A DNA stretch of 53,879 nucleotides from Acidobacteriota bacterium (GTDB lineage: Bacteria; Acidobacteriota; Blastocatellia; Pyrinomonadales; Pyrinomonadaceae), in assembly GCA_029557535.1 (NCBI GenBank), contig JAKQII010000130.1, forward strand, positions 1 to 53,879, read 5' to 3'. Of this stretch, positions 1 to 8,696 are shown piece after piece. Made by a program: the position numbers and the translations under genes. The first letter of the stretch is position 1. Each line of letters starts with the position of its first letter. The notes beneath the pieces are model-generated. The model was not told the DNA's origin. It saw nothing but the letters and a program-made list of their open reading frames with translations, and did not search any database.

Positions 1-88
1 CTCGCCGCGAAATCCGAACGTCTTCGTCTATTCTGCCGGAACGCTTGCCGCGAAATCCGAAATCCGAAATCGGCTATCCCAAATGCGT

Positions 89-132
89 CGGCCGCCGATG
101 TTGCCGGGAAACCCAGACACCAACGGCGGCCG
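89..132 (-). terminator. Hairpin downstream of pepA
   Basis: CGGCCGCCG (89-97) and CGGCGGCCG (124-132) form a perfect 9-bp stem just past the pepA stop. There is no clear U tract, so it may only stabilise the 3' end of the transcript. The remaining bases of 1-164 contain the short direct repeat GCGAAATCCGAA and no gene I can support. Confidence 0.35.
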
Positions 133-164
133 TTCATTCGCCAAGAATGATTTGCAATTCCAAT

Positions 165-1664
165 CTACGCTGAGCGCTCGACGAGATTCACCAGTGTGCG
201 GATCGCGACTCCGGTCGGTCCTTTCGCCTGGAAAGGCCGCTCGCTGTCGCACCACGCGGTGCCGGCGATATCGAGATGCGCCCACTTTGCCTTGTCGATA
301 AATTCCTGAATGAAGACGCCGCCGATGATCGTTCCGGCCTTGCGCGCCGGTCCGATGTTCTTGACGTCCGCAATGTCTGACTTGATCGACTTGCTGTATT
401 CGGGTCCAAGCGGCAGTTGCCAAAACTTTTCCCCGGCCGCTTTACCGCTGGCAATGATCTCGTCGACGAGCCCCTGGTCATTGCCCATGATCCCGGTGTT
501 GACGTCGCCGAGCGCGATGATCACGGCGCCGGTGAGCGTCGCCATATCGACGATCCGCGTCGCGCCCTGCTTTTCAGCGTAGGCAACCGCGTCCGCCAGA
601 ACCAGGCGGCCTTCCGCATCCGTATTCAGGATCTCGACCGTTTTCCCGTTCATCGCGGTCACGACATCGCTTGGACGCGTCGCTCTCCCGTCCGGCATGT
701 TCTCGACCGCGGCAACGACGCCGAGAACGGGCACCGACGGCTTGAGGAGCGCGATCGCGCGCATCGTCCCGAGGACCGTCGCGCCGCCCGACATGTCGTA
801 CTTCATCGCGTCCATTCCCTCACCGGGCTTGAGCGAAATGCCGCCGGTGTCGAACGTAATTCCCTTCCCGACCAACGCGAGCAATTCGCCTTTCTTCGCC
901 GTCGATTTCTTGGGCTCGTATTTGAGCACGATCAGTTTCGCCGGCTGTTCGGACCCAAGTGAAACGCTGAGCAGCGAACCCATACCGAGTTTCTGCATCT
1001 TCGCTTCATCAAGAATCTCGCACTTGAGGCCGGTTTCCTTGGCCATCGCCTGCGCGCGTTTCGCCATCTCGGTCGGATGAAGGATGTTCGGCGGTTCGTT
1101 CGCGAGATCGCGGGCGAAGTTCATCGAGTCCCCGATCGCCACTCCGCGCGCGAGACCCGATTTCAACGCCGATTCTTCGGCGCCTTCGACGAACAGAACC
1201 ATCGAATCGACCGACTTGCTGTTCTTGTCCTGCGTCCGGTACTTGTCGAGCTCGAACTGGCTCGTAACGTATCCCTGCGCCGCGCTCTGTGCAACGGTCG
1301 CGGCGTCATCCTCACAGCGCGGCATGAGCGCAAAGCTCTTCACGTTTCGCTTCCGCAAAAAGCGTGTCGCCGCTCCGGCAACTCCCGAGACGCTCGCCGC
1401 GTTGTAGTCGGCTTTGTCGCCGACTCCGACAAGCAGCAGCCGCGACGCTTTGACCTTTCCTTTGGCACTGAATCGGATCAGGGCGGTTTCCCCGATCTCA
1501 CCTTTGAAATCCTCGTCCTTGATGATCGGAGCGAGAAGTCCGCCGGTGAGTTTGTCGAGTTCCTTAAGCGTCGGGCTGGTGGCCTTTTCCTGCTTGAAAA
1601 CGGCGACGGCGAGGGCTTCGACGCCGGCTTCGGAAAAATTCGAATTGATTCCCTGGGTTTTCAT
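165..1664 (-). CDS. pepA: Leucyl aminopeptidase (peptidase family M17)
   Basis: This is a cytosolic two-metal exopeptidase that removes N-terminal residues from peptides during protein turnover. The 499-residue length is normal for M17. The N-terminal third matches the M17 N domain. The catalytic domain holds GKGITFDTGG near residue 265, which carries the metal- and substrate-binding lysine and aspartate, and the family signature NTDAEGRL near residue 346. There is no signal peptide. The ATG at 1664-1662 is preceded by a GAGG ribosome site at suitable spacing. It is followed on the same strand by a strong hairpin at 89-132. smpB lies 56 bp upstream on the same strand, so the two may be co-transcribed. 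The assignment is secure; whether its main role is peptide recycling or something more specific cannot be read from the sequence. Confidence 0.97.
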   Translation of the reverse strand: MKTQGINSNFSEAGVEALAVAVFKQEKATSPTLKELDKLTGGLLAPIIKDEDFKGEIGETALIRFSAKGKVKASRLLLVGVGDKADYNAASVSGVAGAATRFLRKRNVKSFALMPRCEDDAATVAQSAAQGYVTSQFELDKYRTQDKNSKSVDSMVLFVEGAEESALKSGLARGVAIGDSMNFARDLANEPPNILHPTEMAKRAQAMAKETGLKCEILDEAKMQKLGMGSLLSVSLGSEQPAKLIVLKYEPKKSTAKKGELLALVGKGITFDTGGISLKPGEGMDAMKYDMSGGATVLGTMRAIALLKPSVPVLGVVAAVENMPDGRATRPSDVVTAMNGKTVEILNTDAEGRLVLADAVAYAEKQGATRIVDMATLTGAVIIALGDVNTGIMGNDQGLVDEIIASGKAAGEKFWQLPLGPEYSKSIKSDIADVKNIGPARKAGTIIGGVFIQEFIDKAKWAHLDIAGTAWCDSERPFQAKGPTGVAIRTLVNLVERSA

Positions 1665-1720
1665 GAAATTCCTCGTTATAAAATTTTGTTATTTGCGCAA
1701 AACTCGTTTAATTCTATAAC

Positions 1721-2182
1721 TTATCTTAGCTTTTGTTTCAACTCCTGACGAGTTTCCCGCTCGATCGTGCGTTTCAATTCGGTTTCGCGTTTGTCGTAGA
1801 GTTTCTTCCCGCGCGCGACGCCGATCTCAAATTTTATCCGGCCGTTTTTCCAGTAAATACGCGTCACGACGAGCGTCATGCCTTTCTGGGTAGTTTCCTT
1901 TTCCAGTTTGGCGATCTCGCGACGGTGGAGCAGCAGCTTGCGGGTCCGCACCGGATCGTGATTCTCGCGATTGCCATGCGAGTACGGCGAAATATGGGCG
2001 TTCATCAGCCAGACCTCGCCGTCGCGAACCGAGACGTACGAGTCCTTGAGTTGAATCCGGCCCGCCATCACGCTTTTCACCTCGGTTCCCTGCAGGACGA
2101 TCCCCGCTTCGTATTTGTCCTCGATGTAGTATTCGTGAAACGCGTGCCGGTTGCCGACTATTTCCTTTCCGTCCACCGACAT
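1721..2182 (-). CDS. smpB: SsrA-binding protein SmpB
   Basis: SmpB binds tmRNA and brings it to stalled ribosomes for trans-translation. The 153-residue protein has the family layout: an N-terminal segment with NRHAFHEYYIEDKYEAGI, the OB-fold core with LQGTEVKSVMAGR and LKDSYVSVRDGEVWL, the HGNRENHDP stretch, and a basic C-terminal tail rich in Lys, Arg and Glu (KLYDKRETELKRTIERE) that mimics the missing mRNA in the ribosomal channel. Length and motifs are typical. No tmRNA gene (ssrA) is recognisable in this window. It sits between pepA and tRNA-Gln and is transcribed away from the tRNA. Confidence 0.97.
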   Translation of the reverse strand: MSVDGKEIVGNRHAFHEYYIEDKYEAGIVLQGTEVKSVMAGRIQLKDSYVSVRDGEVWLMNAHISPYSHGNRENHDPVRTRKLLLHRREIAKLEKETTQKGMTLVVTRIYWKNGRIKFEIGVARGKKLYDKRETELKRTIERETRQELKQKLR

Positions 2183-2339
2183 AAACTACTATTCTGCCCG
2201 TCAAACCCACGCGTGGCAAGCCGCATCCGAACGCCGATTCGCCGAAACGCTAATTAATACAGCAATTGCACTTAACACGCACGTTGGATATCCGGTTTGA
2301 CAAGTTTGGCCGCGATTCTTAAATTAGTATTCAGCCAGT

Positions 2340-2413
2340 TGGGAGATCGTCTAATGGTAGGACTCAAGATTCTGGCTCTTGCTATCGGGGTTCGAATCCC
2401 TGTCTCCCAGCCA
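2340..2413 (+). tRNA. tRNA-Gln (anticodon CTG)
   Basis: A full cloverleaf can be folded by eye. The acceptor stem TGGGAGA (2340-2346) pairs with TCTCCCA (2403-2409), the discriminator is G, and CCA is encoded at 2411-2413. The anticodon arm is CAAGA-TTCTGGC-TCTTG, giving anticodon CTG, which reads the CAG glutamine codon. The T arm contains GGTTCGAATCC. A strong hairpin follows directly. Confidence 0.96.
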
Positions 2414-2423
2414 AATTTCTTGC

Positions 2424-2457
2424 AAAGGCCCGTTCCGGCGACGGGCCTTTTCCTTTT
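2424..2457 (+). terminator. Rho-independent terminator of tRNA-Gln
   Basis: AAAGGCCCGT (2424-2433) and ACGGGCCTTT (2441-2450) form a perfect 10-bp stem with a 7-nt loop, followed by TTTTCCTTTTT. It separates the tRNA from the tetR promoter. Confidence 0.9.
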
Positions 2458-2465
2458 TGGTCCGT

Positions 2466-2505
2466 TTGACTCGTTCATTGCAATAACTTACTATCCGGTC
2501 AGTAA
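2466..2505 (+). promoter_or_regulatory. tetR operon promoter with overlapping operator-like palindrome
   Basis: TTGACT (2466-2471), a 17-bp spacer and TACTAT (2489-2494) make a plausible sigma-70 promoter. The imperfect palindrome TTACTATCCGGTCAGTAA (2488-2505) has TTACT/AGTAA arms around a CCGG centre, matches its own reverse complement at 14 of 18 positions, and covers the -10 element and the predicted start near 2501. This is where a TetR repressor controlling its own operon would bind. The implied leader is only about 10 nt and no Shine-Dalgarno sequence precedes the ATG at 2511. Confidence 0.65.
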
Positions 2506-2510
2506 CTAAA

Positions 2511-3188
2511 ATGAGTTCGGACGTCACTTCCAGCGAAATTCCCGGCACCCGTTGGCGTCGCCGAAAAGAAGCCCGCCCCGGCGAGATTCTCGAAGCCGCC
2601 CTCAGATGTTTCGCGGAGCGCGGTTTCGCCGCCACCAAGCTCGATGATGTCGCGAACCGCGCCGGCGTCACGAAAGGCACCGTCTACCTTTATTTCCCGA
2701 ACAAGGAAGAACTGTTCAAGGCCGTCGTGCGGACCGAGATCGTGCCGAACCTCGAAAGGATCGAAAGCACCGTCGCGCGCGAAAACCTCTCGGCGACCGA
2801 AGCGCTTGCGAGCGTCATCCGTTTTTTTGGAGAGCGGTTTCACAAGTCGCGCTTTGCACCGCTCCCGAAACTGGTGATCTCCGAGTCAGGCAACTTCCCT
2901 GAGCTCGCCCGGTTTTACGTCGACGAGGTCGTCGGCCGGGGATTTTCGCTCATCGGCGGAATCGTCAGACGCGGGATCGCTTCCGGCGAGTTCCGCGAGG
3001 CCGATGTCGAAAGCGTGGTTTACTGCGTCATCGCACCCGTGATCTTCGCCACGCTTTACCGGCATTCGATCGAGCCGCACGCCCCGGGACGACCGATCCC
3101 TGAAGACCTGATAGAAACGCACATTTCCCTGATTCTCGGCGGAATCCGCCGGGTTTCGGTGACAGAGGGTACGGAAGATGAGCAATAA
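2511..3188 (+). CDS. TetR/AcrR-family transcriptional repressor
   Basis: A 225-residue one-component regulator. Residues about 22-68 form the TetR N-terminal helix-turn-helix (ILEAALRCFAERGFAATK, then VTKGTVYLYFPNKEELF, the typical recognition helix and its continuation). The rest is the all-helical ligand and dimerisation domain, which does not predict the ligand. Its 3' end overlaps the start of the HlyD-type gene by 11 bp, so it is translationally linked to the export genes. A palindrome over its own promoter suggests autoregulation. In E. coli the same gene order (cecR-ybhGFSR) encodes a TetR regulator and an ABC exporter linked to antibiotic sensitivity, so drug or xenobiotic sensing is a reasonable guess but remains inference. 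Confidence 0.93.
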   Translation: MSSDVTSSEIPGTRWRRRKEARPGEILEAALRCFAERGFAATKLDDVANRAGVTKGTVYLYFPNKEELFKAVVRTEIVPNLERIESTVARENLSATEALASVIRFFGERFHKSRFAPLPKLVISESGNFPELARFYVDEVVGRGFSLIGGIVRRGIASGEFREADVESVVYCVIAPVIFATLYRHSIEPHAPGRPIPEDLIETHISLILGGIRRVSVTEGTEDEQ

Positions 3189-4434
3189 CGAACAGACATC
3201 GGCGGATCCCGTTGCGCCGGTCGCCGAACCGGCACCGCCGCCCGCACATCGGCCGAGCCGCGCCCGGCGTGTCGTTCCGGCGATCGTTCTTTTGGCGCTG
3301 ATCGGATCCGCGGTCTGGTACTTTTTCCTGCGCCGGCCGGTGACCGCGACGAACGTCGTCAAGGTCAGCGGACGAATCGAGGCCGACGATTCCGCGATCG
3401 CCGCCAAGGTCGCCGGACGGATCCGCGAGATCACGGTCCGCGAAGGCGACATCGTCAAGGCCGGACAAACGATCGCGACGCTTGACGACGAACAGGCAAA
3501 AGAACGCGAATCGCAGGCACAGGCGGCCGTCGAACAGGCGGAAACGCGCGTCAGGCGTGCCACTCAGCAGCTTTCGGTCATCAACGAACAGATCAACCAG
3601 TCTGATCTGACCGTCGATCAGGCACGGCTCGATGCTCGCGGGCGCGTTTCGCAGGCAGAATCGCAGGTCGCGGCCGCCGAATCACAGCTCGCGCAGGCCG
3701 AGTCTAATTACCAGCAGGCGCAGTACGACGCCGAAAAGTTCGAACGGCTGTTCAAAACCGGCGATGTCTCGGAACGCCAGTACAAACAGGCGCAAACGAC
3801 GCTGGCGTCGCAGCTGAGCATCGTTCGCAGCCAGCGAAAACAGGTCGATGCCGCACGCAGCGCGCTCACCGTCGCCCGCGCGAGCCTTGCAAACCCGAAG
3901 ATCCGGTCAGCGCAGACCGCAACGCTCCGCGAGCAGTTCAAGCAGGCGCAATCGGACGTCGATGCCGCCAACGCCGACGCCGACAAGGCGCGCGCCGCTT
4001 TGCGCGAAGTGACCGCGAACCGAACCGATCTGACCGTCGTCGCGCCGTTCGACGGGACGATCACAACGCGCGTCGTCGAGCCGGGCGAGGTCGTCACTGC
4101 CGGCACGACCCTCGTCAAATTGGTCAACCTGAACGCCATTTACCTGCGCGGATTCGTTCCCGAAGGGCAGATCGGCAACGTCAAGATCGGACAACCGGTC
4201 CGCGTCTTCCTCGACTCTGATCCGAATCATCCGCTCGACGCCGAGGTCACGCGGATCGATCCCGAGGCGACGTTCACTCCTGAAAACACGTATTTCCAAA
4301 ACGAACGCGTCAAACAGGTCGTCGGCGTCAAGCTGGCGATCAAGGTCCCCGACGGATCGGCGAAGCCCGGAATGCCGGCCGACGGCGAGATCCTTATCTC
4401 CGGCGAATGGCCGGGTCCGGGCCGGACCGAATGA
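3178..4434 (+). CDS. HlyD/YbhG-type membrane fusion protein
   Basis: A 418-residue periplasmic adaptor of an ABC exporter. The proline-rich cytoplasmic N-terminus is followed by one membrane helix near residues 31-51 (VVPAIVLLALIGSAVWYFFL). A first half-lipoyl motif follows (KVAGRIREITVREGDIVKAG), then a long Gln/Ala-rich coiled-coil hairpin at about residues 100-280, the second half-lipoyl segment (VVAPFDGTITTRVVEPGEVV) and a beta-barrel domain. It starts inside the tetR 3' end and its stop overlaps the ATG of the ATPase gene (ATGA at 4431-4434), so the operon is tightly coupled. By analogy with YbhG it links the inner-membrane ABC-2 complex to an outer-membrane channel, which is not encoded here. 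Confidence 0.93.
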   Translation: MSNNEQTSADPVAPVAEPAPPPAHRPSRARRVVPAIVLLALIGSAVWYFFLRRPVTATNVVKVSGRIEADDSAIAAKVAGRIREITVREGDIVKAGQTIATLDDEQAKERESQAQAAVEQAETRVRRATQQLSVINEQINQSDLTVDQARLDARGRVSQAESQVAAAESQLAQAESNYQQAQYDAEKFERLFKTGDVSERQYKQAQTTLASQLSIVRSQRKQVDAARSALTVARASLANPKIRSAQTATLREQFKQAQSDVDAANADADKARAALREVTANRTDLTVVAPFDGTITTRVVEPGEVVTAGTTLVKLVNLNAIYLRGFVPEGQIGNVKIGQPVRVFLDSDPNHPLDAEVTRIDPEATFTPENTYFQNERVKQVVGVKLAIKVPDGSAKPGMPADGEILISGEWPGPGRTE

Positions 4435-6380
4435 ATCCGACCGAGCCGAACGGAAGATCGAAAGAATCCGCGATCCGAGTTCGCGGACTGGTCAAACACT
4501 ACGGCAAAACACAGGCCGTTCGCGGGATCGACCTCGACATCGGTGTCGGCGAGATCTACGGCCTGATCGGCCCCGACGGCGCGGGAAAGACCTCCGTCTT
4601 TCAGATCCTCGGCGGCGTCATGCCCGAGACTTCGAGCGTCGAGACGGCGATGCTCGGAAAACCGCCGCGCGAGGCCCGCAACTACACCGGCTACCTGACG
4701 CAGACGTTCAGCCTTTATCAGGATCTGACGGTCCGCGAGAACCTTCGGTACATGGGTGATCTCAGGTTGCTCTCGAAACACGACATCGAAGAACGCGGGA
4801 TGCATTACCTGCGACTGTTCGACATGGACCGCTTCACGGAACGCCTCGCCGGACGCCTCAGCGGCGGCATGAAACAAAAACTCGCCCTCGCCTGCGCGCT
4901 GATCGCCGAACCGCGGATCCTGCTCCTCGACGAACCGACGACCGGAGTCGATCCGGTGTCGCGCCGCGAATTCTGGGACACGCTTGCATCGCTCTCGTCC
5001 GAAGGAATGACGATCGTCGTCGCGACGCCGTATCTTGACGAGGCCGAACGCTGCACGCACCTGTCACTGATGTTCAACGGCACGATCATCCGGACCGGAA
5101 CGCCGAAGGAGCTGAAATCGAGCCTCGGATTGAAACGTCTTGAGGTTCGCGCCTCGGACCTCGGCCGGGCCGAATCGGTCCTCCAGGACGAGCCCGCGAT
5201 CGAAGACGTTCAGCGCTTCGGCGACCGCCTCGATGTCATGGTGCGCGATTCCGAGAACGGGACGGTGGCCGCCCGCAATGCGCTCGGGAAGCAGAACATC
5301 GCGATCGGGCAGATCCGGACCGGCGATCCGACGCTTGAGAATACCTTCGTTTCCCTTCTGCGCGATCTCGAGGGCGACCACCACAGTCCGCCGTTTCCGC
5401 GTTCGCGTGAATTTCAGGAGCGGTCGGCGGATGCCGTCGCGATCGGCGCGGAGGGGGTCTCCAAATACTTCGGGGATTTCGCGGCCGTCAAGGGCATCGA
5501 TCTGACGATCAGATACGGCGAGATCTACGGGCTCCTTGGCGCGAACGGTGCCGGCAAAACGACGACGATCAAAATGCTCTGCGGACTGCTCGAACCGACC
5601 GACGGACTGATCGAGCTCGCCGGTGAGCGGGGACGTGCCCGTTCGCAATTCGTCCGCCAGCGGCTCGGCTACATGTCGCAGAAATTCTCGCTCTATGATG
5701 ATCTGACGATCGAGGAGAACCTCGATTTTTTCGCCGGTGTTTACGGCGTCCCGCGAACCGAACGCGAGAAGAAAAAGAAATGGGTCATGGAATTTTCGGG
5801 GTTGCAGGGCCAGGAAAAAATGTTGACGGGAGAACTTCCGGGCGGCTGGAAACAGCGCGTCGCCTTCGGGTCCGCAATTCTCCATGAACCGAGCGTGCTC
5901 TTTCTCGATGAACCGACGTCGGGCGTCGATCCGCTGGCCCGGCGCGCGTTCTGGAGAATGATCAACGAACTCGCCGACCGCGGCGTCGCGGTGCTGGTCA
6001 CGACCCACTATCTTGAAGAGGCCGAACAATGCAACCGGCTTGGATTCATGGTTGCCGGCGAGGTCGTCGCCGAAGGTACGCCGACGAGCGTCAAGGCGGC
6101 GCAGAGCGGGCACCTGATCTCGATCGTCACGGATCGGCCGCAGGCTGCCTCGAATTTTCTGAAGTCGGTTATGGATCCGTGGCGGGTGTCGATCTTTGGC
6201 GACAGGCTGCACGTCGTGATCGAAGAGGACGGCGTGCGCGGCGTCGACGGTTTGAAAAAACTGCTCGCCGATAACGGGATCGAGGTTTACGGCGCGAGCG
6301 AGGAGACGCGGTCGCTTGAAGACGTTTTTATCGCCGTCGTCGAGCAGCGCCGCGGCCCCGGTGACCGATTGGAGGAGTGA
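4431..6380 (+). CDS. Double-domain ABC exporter ATPase (YbhF-like)
   Basis: The 649-residue protein contains two complete ABC ATPase domains in one chain. Domain 1 has Walker A GPDGAGKTS near residue 46, signature LSGGMKQK near 142 and Walker B ILLLDEP near 163. Domain 2 has Walker A GANGAGKTT near 369, signature LPGGWKQR near 469 and Walker B VLFLDEP near 490. The first P-loop has Asp where Asn is usual (GPDGAGKT), as in YbhF, and the second signature has Pro for Ser, again as in that family. I chose the ATG at 4431, which overlaps the upstream stop as ATGA, over an in-frame start 24 bp earlier. It should power the two ABC-2 permeases that follow. Confidence 0.94.
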   Translation: MNPTEPNGRSKESAIRVRGLVKHYGKTQAVRGIDLDIGVGEIYGLIGPDGAGKTSVFQILGGVMPETSSVETAMLGKPPREARNYTGYLTQTFSLYQDLTVRENLRYMGDLRLLSKHDIEERGMHYLRLFDMDRFTERLAGRLSGGMKQKLALACALIAEPRILLLDEPTTGVDPVSRREFWDTLASLSSEGMTIVVATPYLDEAERCTHLSLMFNGTIIRTGTPKELKSSLGLKRLEVRASDLGRAESVLQDEPAIEDVQRFGDRLDVMVRDSENGTVAARNALGKQNIAIGQIRTGDPTLENTFVSLLRDLEGDHHSPPFPRSREFQERSADAVAIGAEGVSKYFGDFAAVKGIDLTIRYGEIYGLLGANGAGKTTTIKMLCGLLEPTDGLIELAGERGRARSQFVRQRLGYMSQKFSLYDDLTIEENLDFFAGVYGVPRTEREKKKKWVMEFSGLQGQEKMLTGELPGGWKQRVAFGSAILHEPSVLFLDEPTSGVDPLARRAFWRMINELADRGVAVLVTTHYLEEAEQCNRLGFMVAGEVVAEGTPTSVKAAQSGHLISIVTDRPQAASNFLKSVMDPWRVSIFGDRLHVVIEEDGVRGVDGLKKLLADNGIEVYGASEETRSLEDVFIAVVEQRRGPGDRLEE

Positions 6381-7489
6381 TGAGACGCGTCGTCGCACAG
6401 GCAAGAAAAGAACTGACGCAGGTCATGCGCGACCGGCTGACGCTGGCGCTCGCGCTGGTGCTCCCGCTCGCGCTGCTCGCGCTTAACGGAACCGCCATCT
6501 CGCTCTCGGTCACCGATCTTCCGATCGTCGTTCAGGACCTCGATGCGACGGCGAGTTCGCGGAGCCTCGTCGAGGCGTTTCGGGGATCGCTTACCTTCCG
6601 GATCGTCGAGCTCAAACCCGACGAGCAGCCCGAAGAGGCGCTGCTCGAAAACCGCGCACGGGCGGCGATCGTGATTCCGCGCGGATTCGAACGCGATCTG
6701 CTCCGCCGTGAATCGACCGAAACCCAGGTCCTGATCGATGCCAGCGACGCGAATACGGCGAATGTCATGCGCGGCGCGGCGACTGCTGTCATCCAGAAAT
6801 TCAGCGCGTCGGTCAGCGGGGTCGCGGCTTCGGGACTCCCGATCAATCTCGAAACGCGGCTCTGGTTCAATCCCGGGCGGCAGTCGGACAAATACATCGC
6901 GCCGAGCATGCTGGCCGTGGGTCTGGCGCTGTTTCCGCCGCTGCTTGCCGCGCTGGCGATGTCGCGCGAAGGGGAGCAGAAAACGATCATGCAGGTCTAT
7001 GTTTCGAGCATCACGGCCGGGGAATACCTGCTCGGGAAGGTCGCGGCGTACTTTCTGATCGCGCTGGCAGAATGGTTCCTTTCGCTGTTGCTTAGTTTTG
7101 CGATGTTCGGCCTGAGCGTCCGCGGCGATCCTTCGGCGCTGTTCGTCTGCACGGTCGCGTATTTGTTCACGAACGTCTGTTTCGGAGCTATGGTCGGCGT
7201 GCGGATCCCAAACCAGGCGGCGGCGATCCAAGCCGTGCAGATCGTCGGATTTTTGCTGTCGTACCTGCTTTCCGGAGCGATCTTCCCGCTCTCGAACATC
7301 CCGGTCCAGATCCGTTGGATCTCGAACCTGATCCCGGCACGATACTACATCGACGTCGTCCGCGACACGCTGGTGCGCGGCAGCGGCTGGGAGGGACTGT
7401 GGCTGACCCCGTTTATCCTGAGCGGGATCGGGCTTTTCTTTTTTCTTATGGCCTGGATGAGGATCAGGCGAATGCAGATCGAGGCTTAG
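6380..7489 (+). CDS. ABC-2 type exporter permease (YbhS-like)
   Basis: A 369-residue inner-membrane permease of the ABC-2 class. It has an N-terminal helix (LALALVLPLALLALNGTAIS), a large extracytoplasmic loop at about residues 45-165, then five hydrophobic segments including MLAVGLALFPPLLAALAMS and the conserved block with PARYYIDVVRDTLVRGSGW near the C-terminus. The ATG at 6380 overlaps the ATPase stop (TGATG) and has GGAGG at 6371-6375; a GTG three bases earlier is possible but sits too close to that site. It probably pairs with the next gene as a heterodimer driven by the double ATPase. Confidence 0.93.
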   Translation: MRRVVAQARKELTQVMRDRLTLALALVLPLALLALNGTAISLSVTDLPIVVQDLDATASSRSLVEAFRGSLTFRIVELKPDEQPEEALLENRARAAIVIPRGFERDLLRRESTETQVLIDASDANTANVMRGAATAVIQKFSASVSGVAASGLPINLETRLWFNPGRQSDKYIAPSMLAVGLALFPPLLAALAMSREGEQKTIMQVYVSSITAGEYLLGKVAAYFLIALAEWFLSLLLSFAMFGLSVRGDPSALFVCTVAYLFTNVCFGAMVGVRIPNQAAAIQAVQIVGFLLSYLLSGAIFPLSNIPVQIRWISNLIPARYYIDVVRDTLVRGSGWEGLWLTPFILSGIGLFFFLMAWMRIRRMQIEA

Positions 7490-7495
7490 AGGGCT

Positions 7496-8674
7496 ATGTT
7501 TGTCGAACTCGGGCGGTGGCTCGCATTATTCGTCAAAGAACTGAGGCAGATCGGGCGCAACCGGCGGCTGATCGTGATGCTCATCATTCCGCCGACCGTC
7601 AATCTGGTGCTCTTCGGCTTTGCCCTCAACCCGACCGTGACAAACCTGCGGCTCGGCGTCGTCGACAACAGCAGCTCGGCCGAAAGCCGCGAGCTAGTCA
7701 CCGCGTTCACCGAGAGTCTCGCGTTTAAGGTCACCGGATATTACCTGTCGGAAAGCGAGATGTCGGAGGATCTGAGCGAAGGCAAGCTGAACGCCGGAAT
7801 CGTGATCCCGTCCGACTACGCGGACAAACGTACGCGTGGCGAATCGGCGAACATCCAGTTGTTAGTCGATGCGGTTGATTCAAATACCGCGACGATCGCC
7901 GCCGGGTATGCGGGCCGGATCGTCGCCAGCCTCAACCAAACGATCGTCGCCTCGACGCCGAGGAAGTCGCCCCAGGCGGCCCCGGGCGGCTCCGCACAGA
8001 CACCCTCCGTACCGCCACGTGCGTCCCGTGCGTCGATCACGCCGCGCGTTGCGCTGCTCTACAATCCGGCGCTTCTTAATTCGTGGTTCATCGTCACCGG
8101 ACTCATCGGTGCGCTGCTCGTGCTTCAGGGATCGATCGTCGCCGCCGCGTCGATGGTGCGCGAGAAGGAGGTCGGAACGATCGAACAACTGCTGATGACC
8201 CCGGCCGAGGCCGGGGCGATCATCACGGCGAAGATCGCACCGATATTTCTGCTTCTTACCGCGGATATCGGGCTCAGCCTGACAGTCGCGCGGATCGTCT
8301 TCGGCGTGCCGGTCCGCGGCAGCCTCTTGCTCTTCGTCGTATCCGGATCGCTGTGCGTGCTGTCGGGCATCGGGATCGGAACGATGATCGCGACGTTCGT
8401 CAATTCGCAGCAGCAAGCTCAGTTGATGAGCTTTTTCGTCAATCCTCCGCTTATTCTGCTCTCCGGTGCGATGACCCCGATCGAGGCGATGCCGCAGTGG
8501 ATACAGCCGTTGACGCTGCTGAATCCGGTCAGGCATTTCGGTGTGATCTCTCGCGGCATCCTGCTCAAAGGAACCGGCATGGACGTTCTGTATCCGAATT
8601 TCCTTGCGCTCTTGGGATTCTGCATCCTGCTGGTTTCGATCAGTGCGTGGCGATTCAGGCGGCAATTGCGCTGA
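7496..8674 (+). CDS. ABC-2 type exporter permease (YbhR-like)
   Basis: The second permease of the operon (392 residues), with the same architecture as its neighbour: an N-terminal helix (RLIVMLIIPPTVNLVLFGFA), a long periplasmic domain, then a membrane domain containing VREKEVGTIEQLLMTP, the typical ABC-2 cytoplasmic coupling segment, and the C-terminal block LLNPVRHFGVISRGILLKG. An Ala/Pro/Ser-rich insert at about residues 155-180 lies just before the second membrane helix. The ATG at 7496 has GAGGG upstream, and 6 bp separate it from the preceding stop. It completes the five-gene TetR-MFP-ATPase-permease-permease unit. Confidence 0.93.
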   Translation: MFVELGRWLALFVKELRQIGRNRRLIVMLIIPPTVNLVLFGFALNPTVTNLRLGVVDNSSSAESRELVTAFTESLAFKVTGYYLSESEMSEDLSEGKLNAGIVIPSDYADKRTRGESANIQLLVDAVDSNTATIAAGYAGRIVASLNQTIVASTPRKSPQAAPGGSAQTPSVPPRASRASITPRVALLYNPALLNSWFIVTGLIGALLVLQGSIVAAASMVREKEVGTIEQLLMTPAEAGAIITAKIAPIFLLLTADIGLSLTVARIVFGVPVRGSLLLFVVSGSLCVLSGIGIGTMIATFVNSQQQAQLMSFFVNPPLILLSGAMTPIEAMPQWIQPLTLLNPVRHFGVISRGILLKGTGMDVLYPNFLALLGFCILLVSISAWRFRRQLR

Positions 8675-8696
8675 ACTACCGGCGTTCGGGAGCGAT

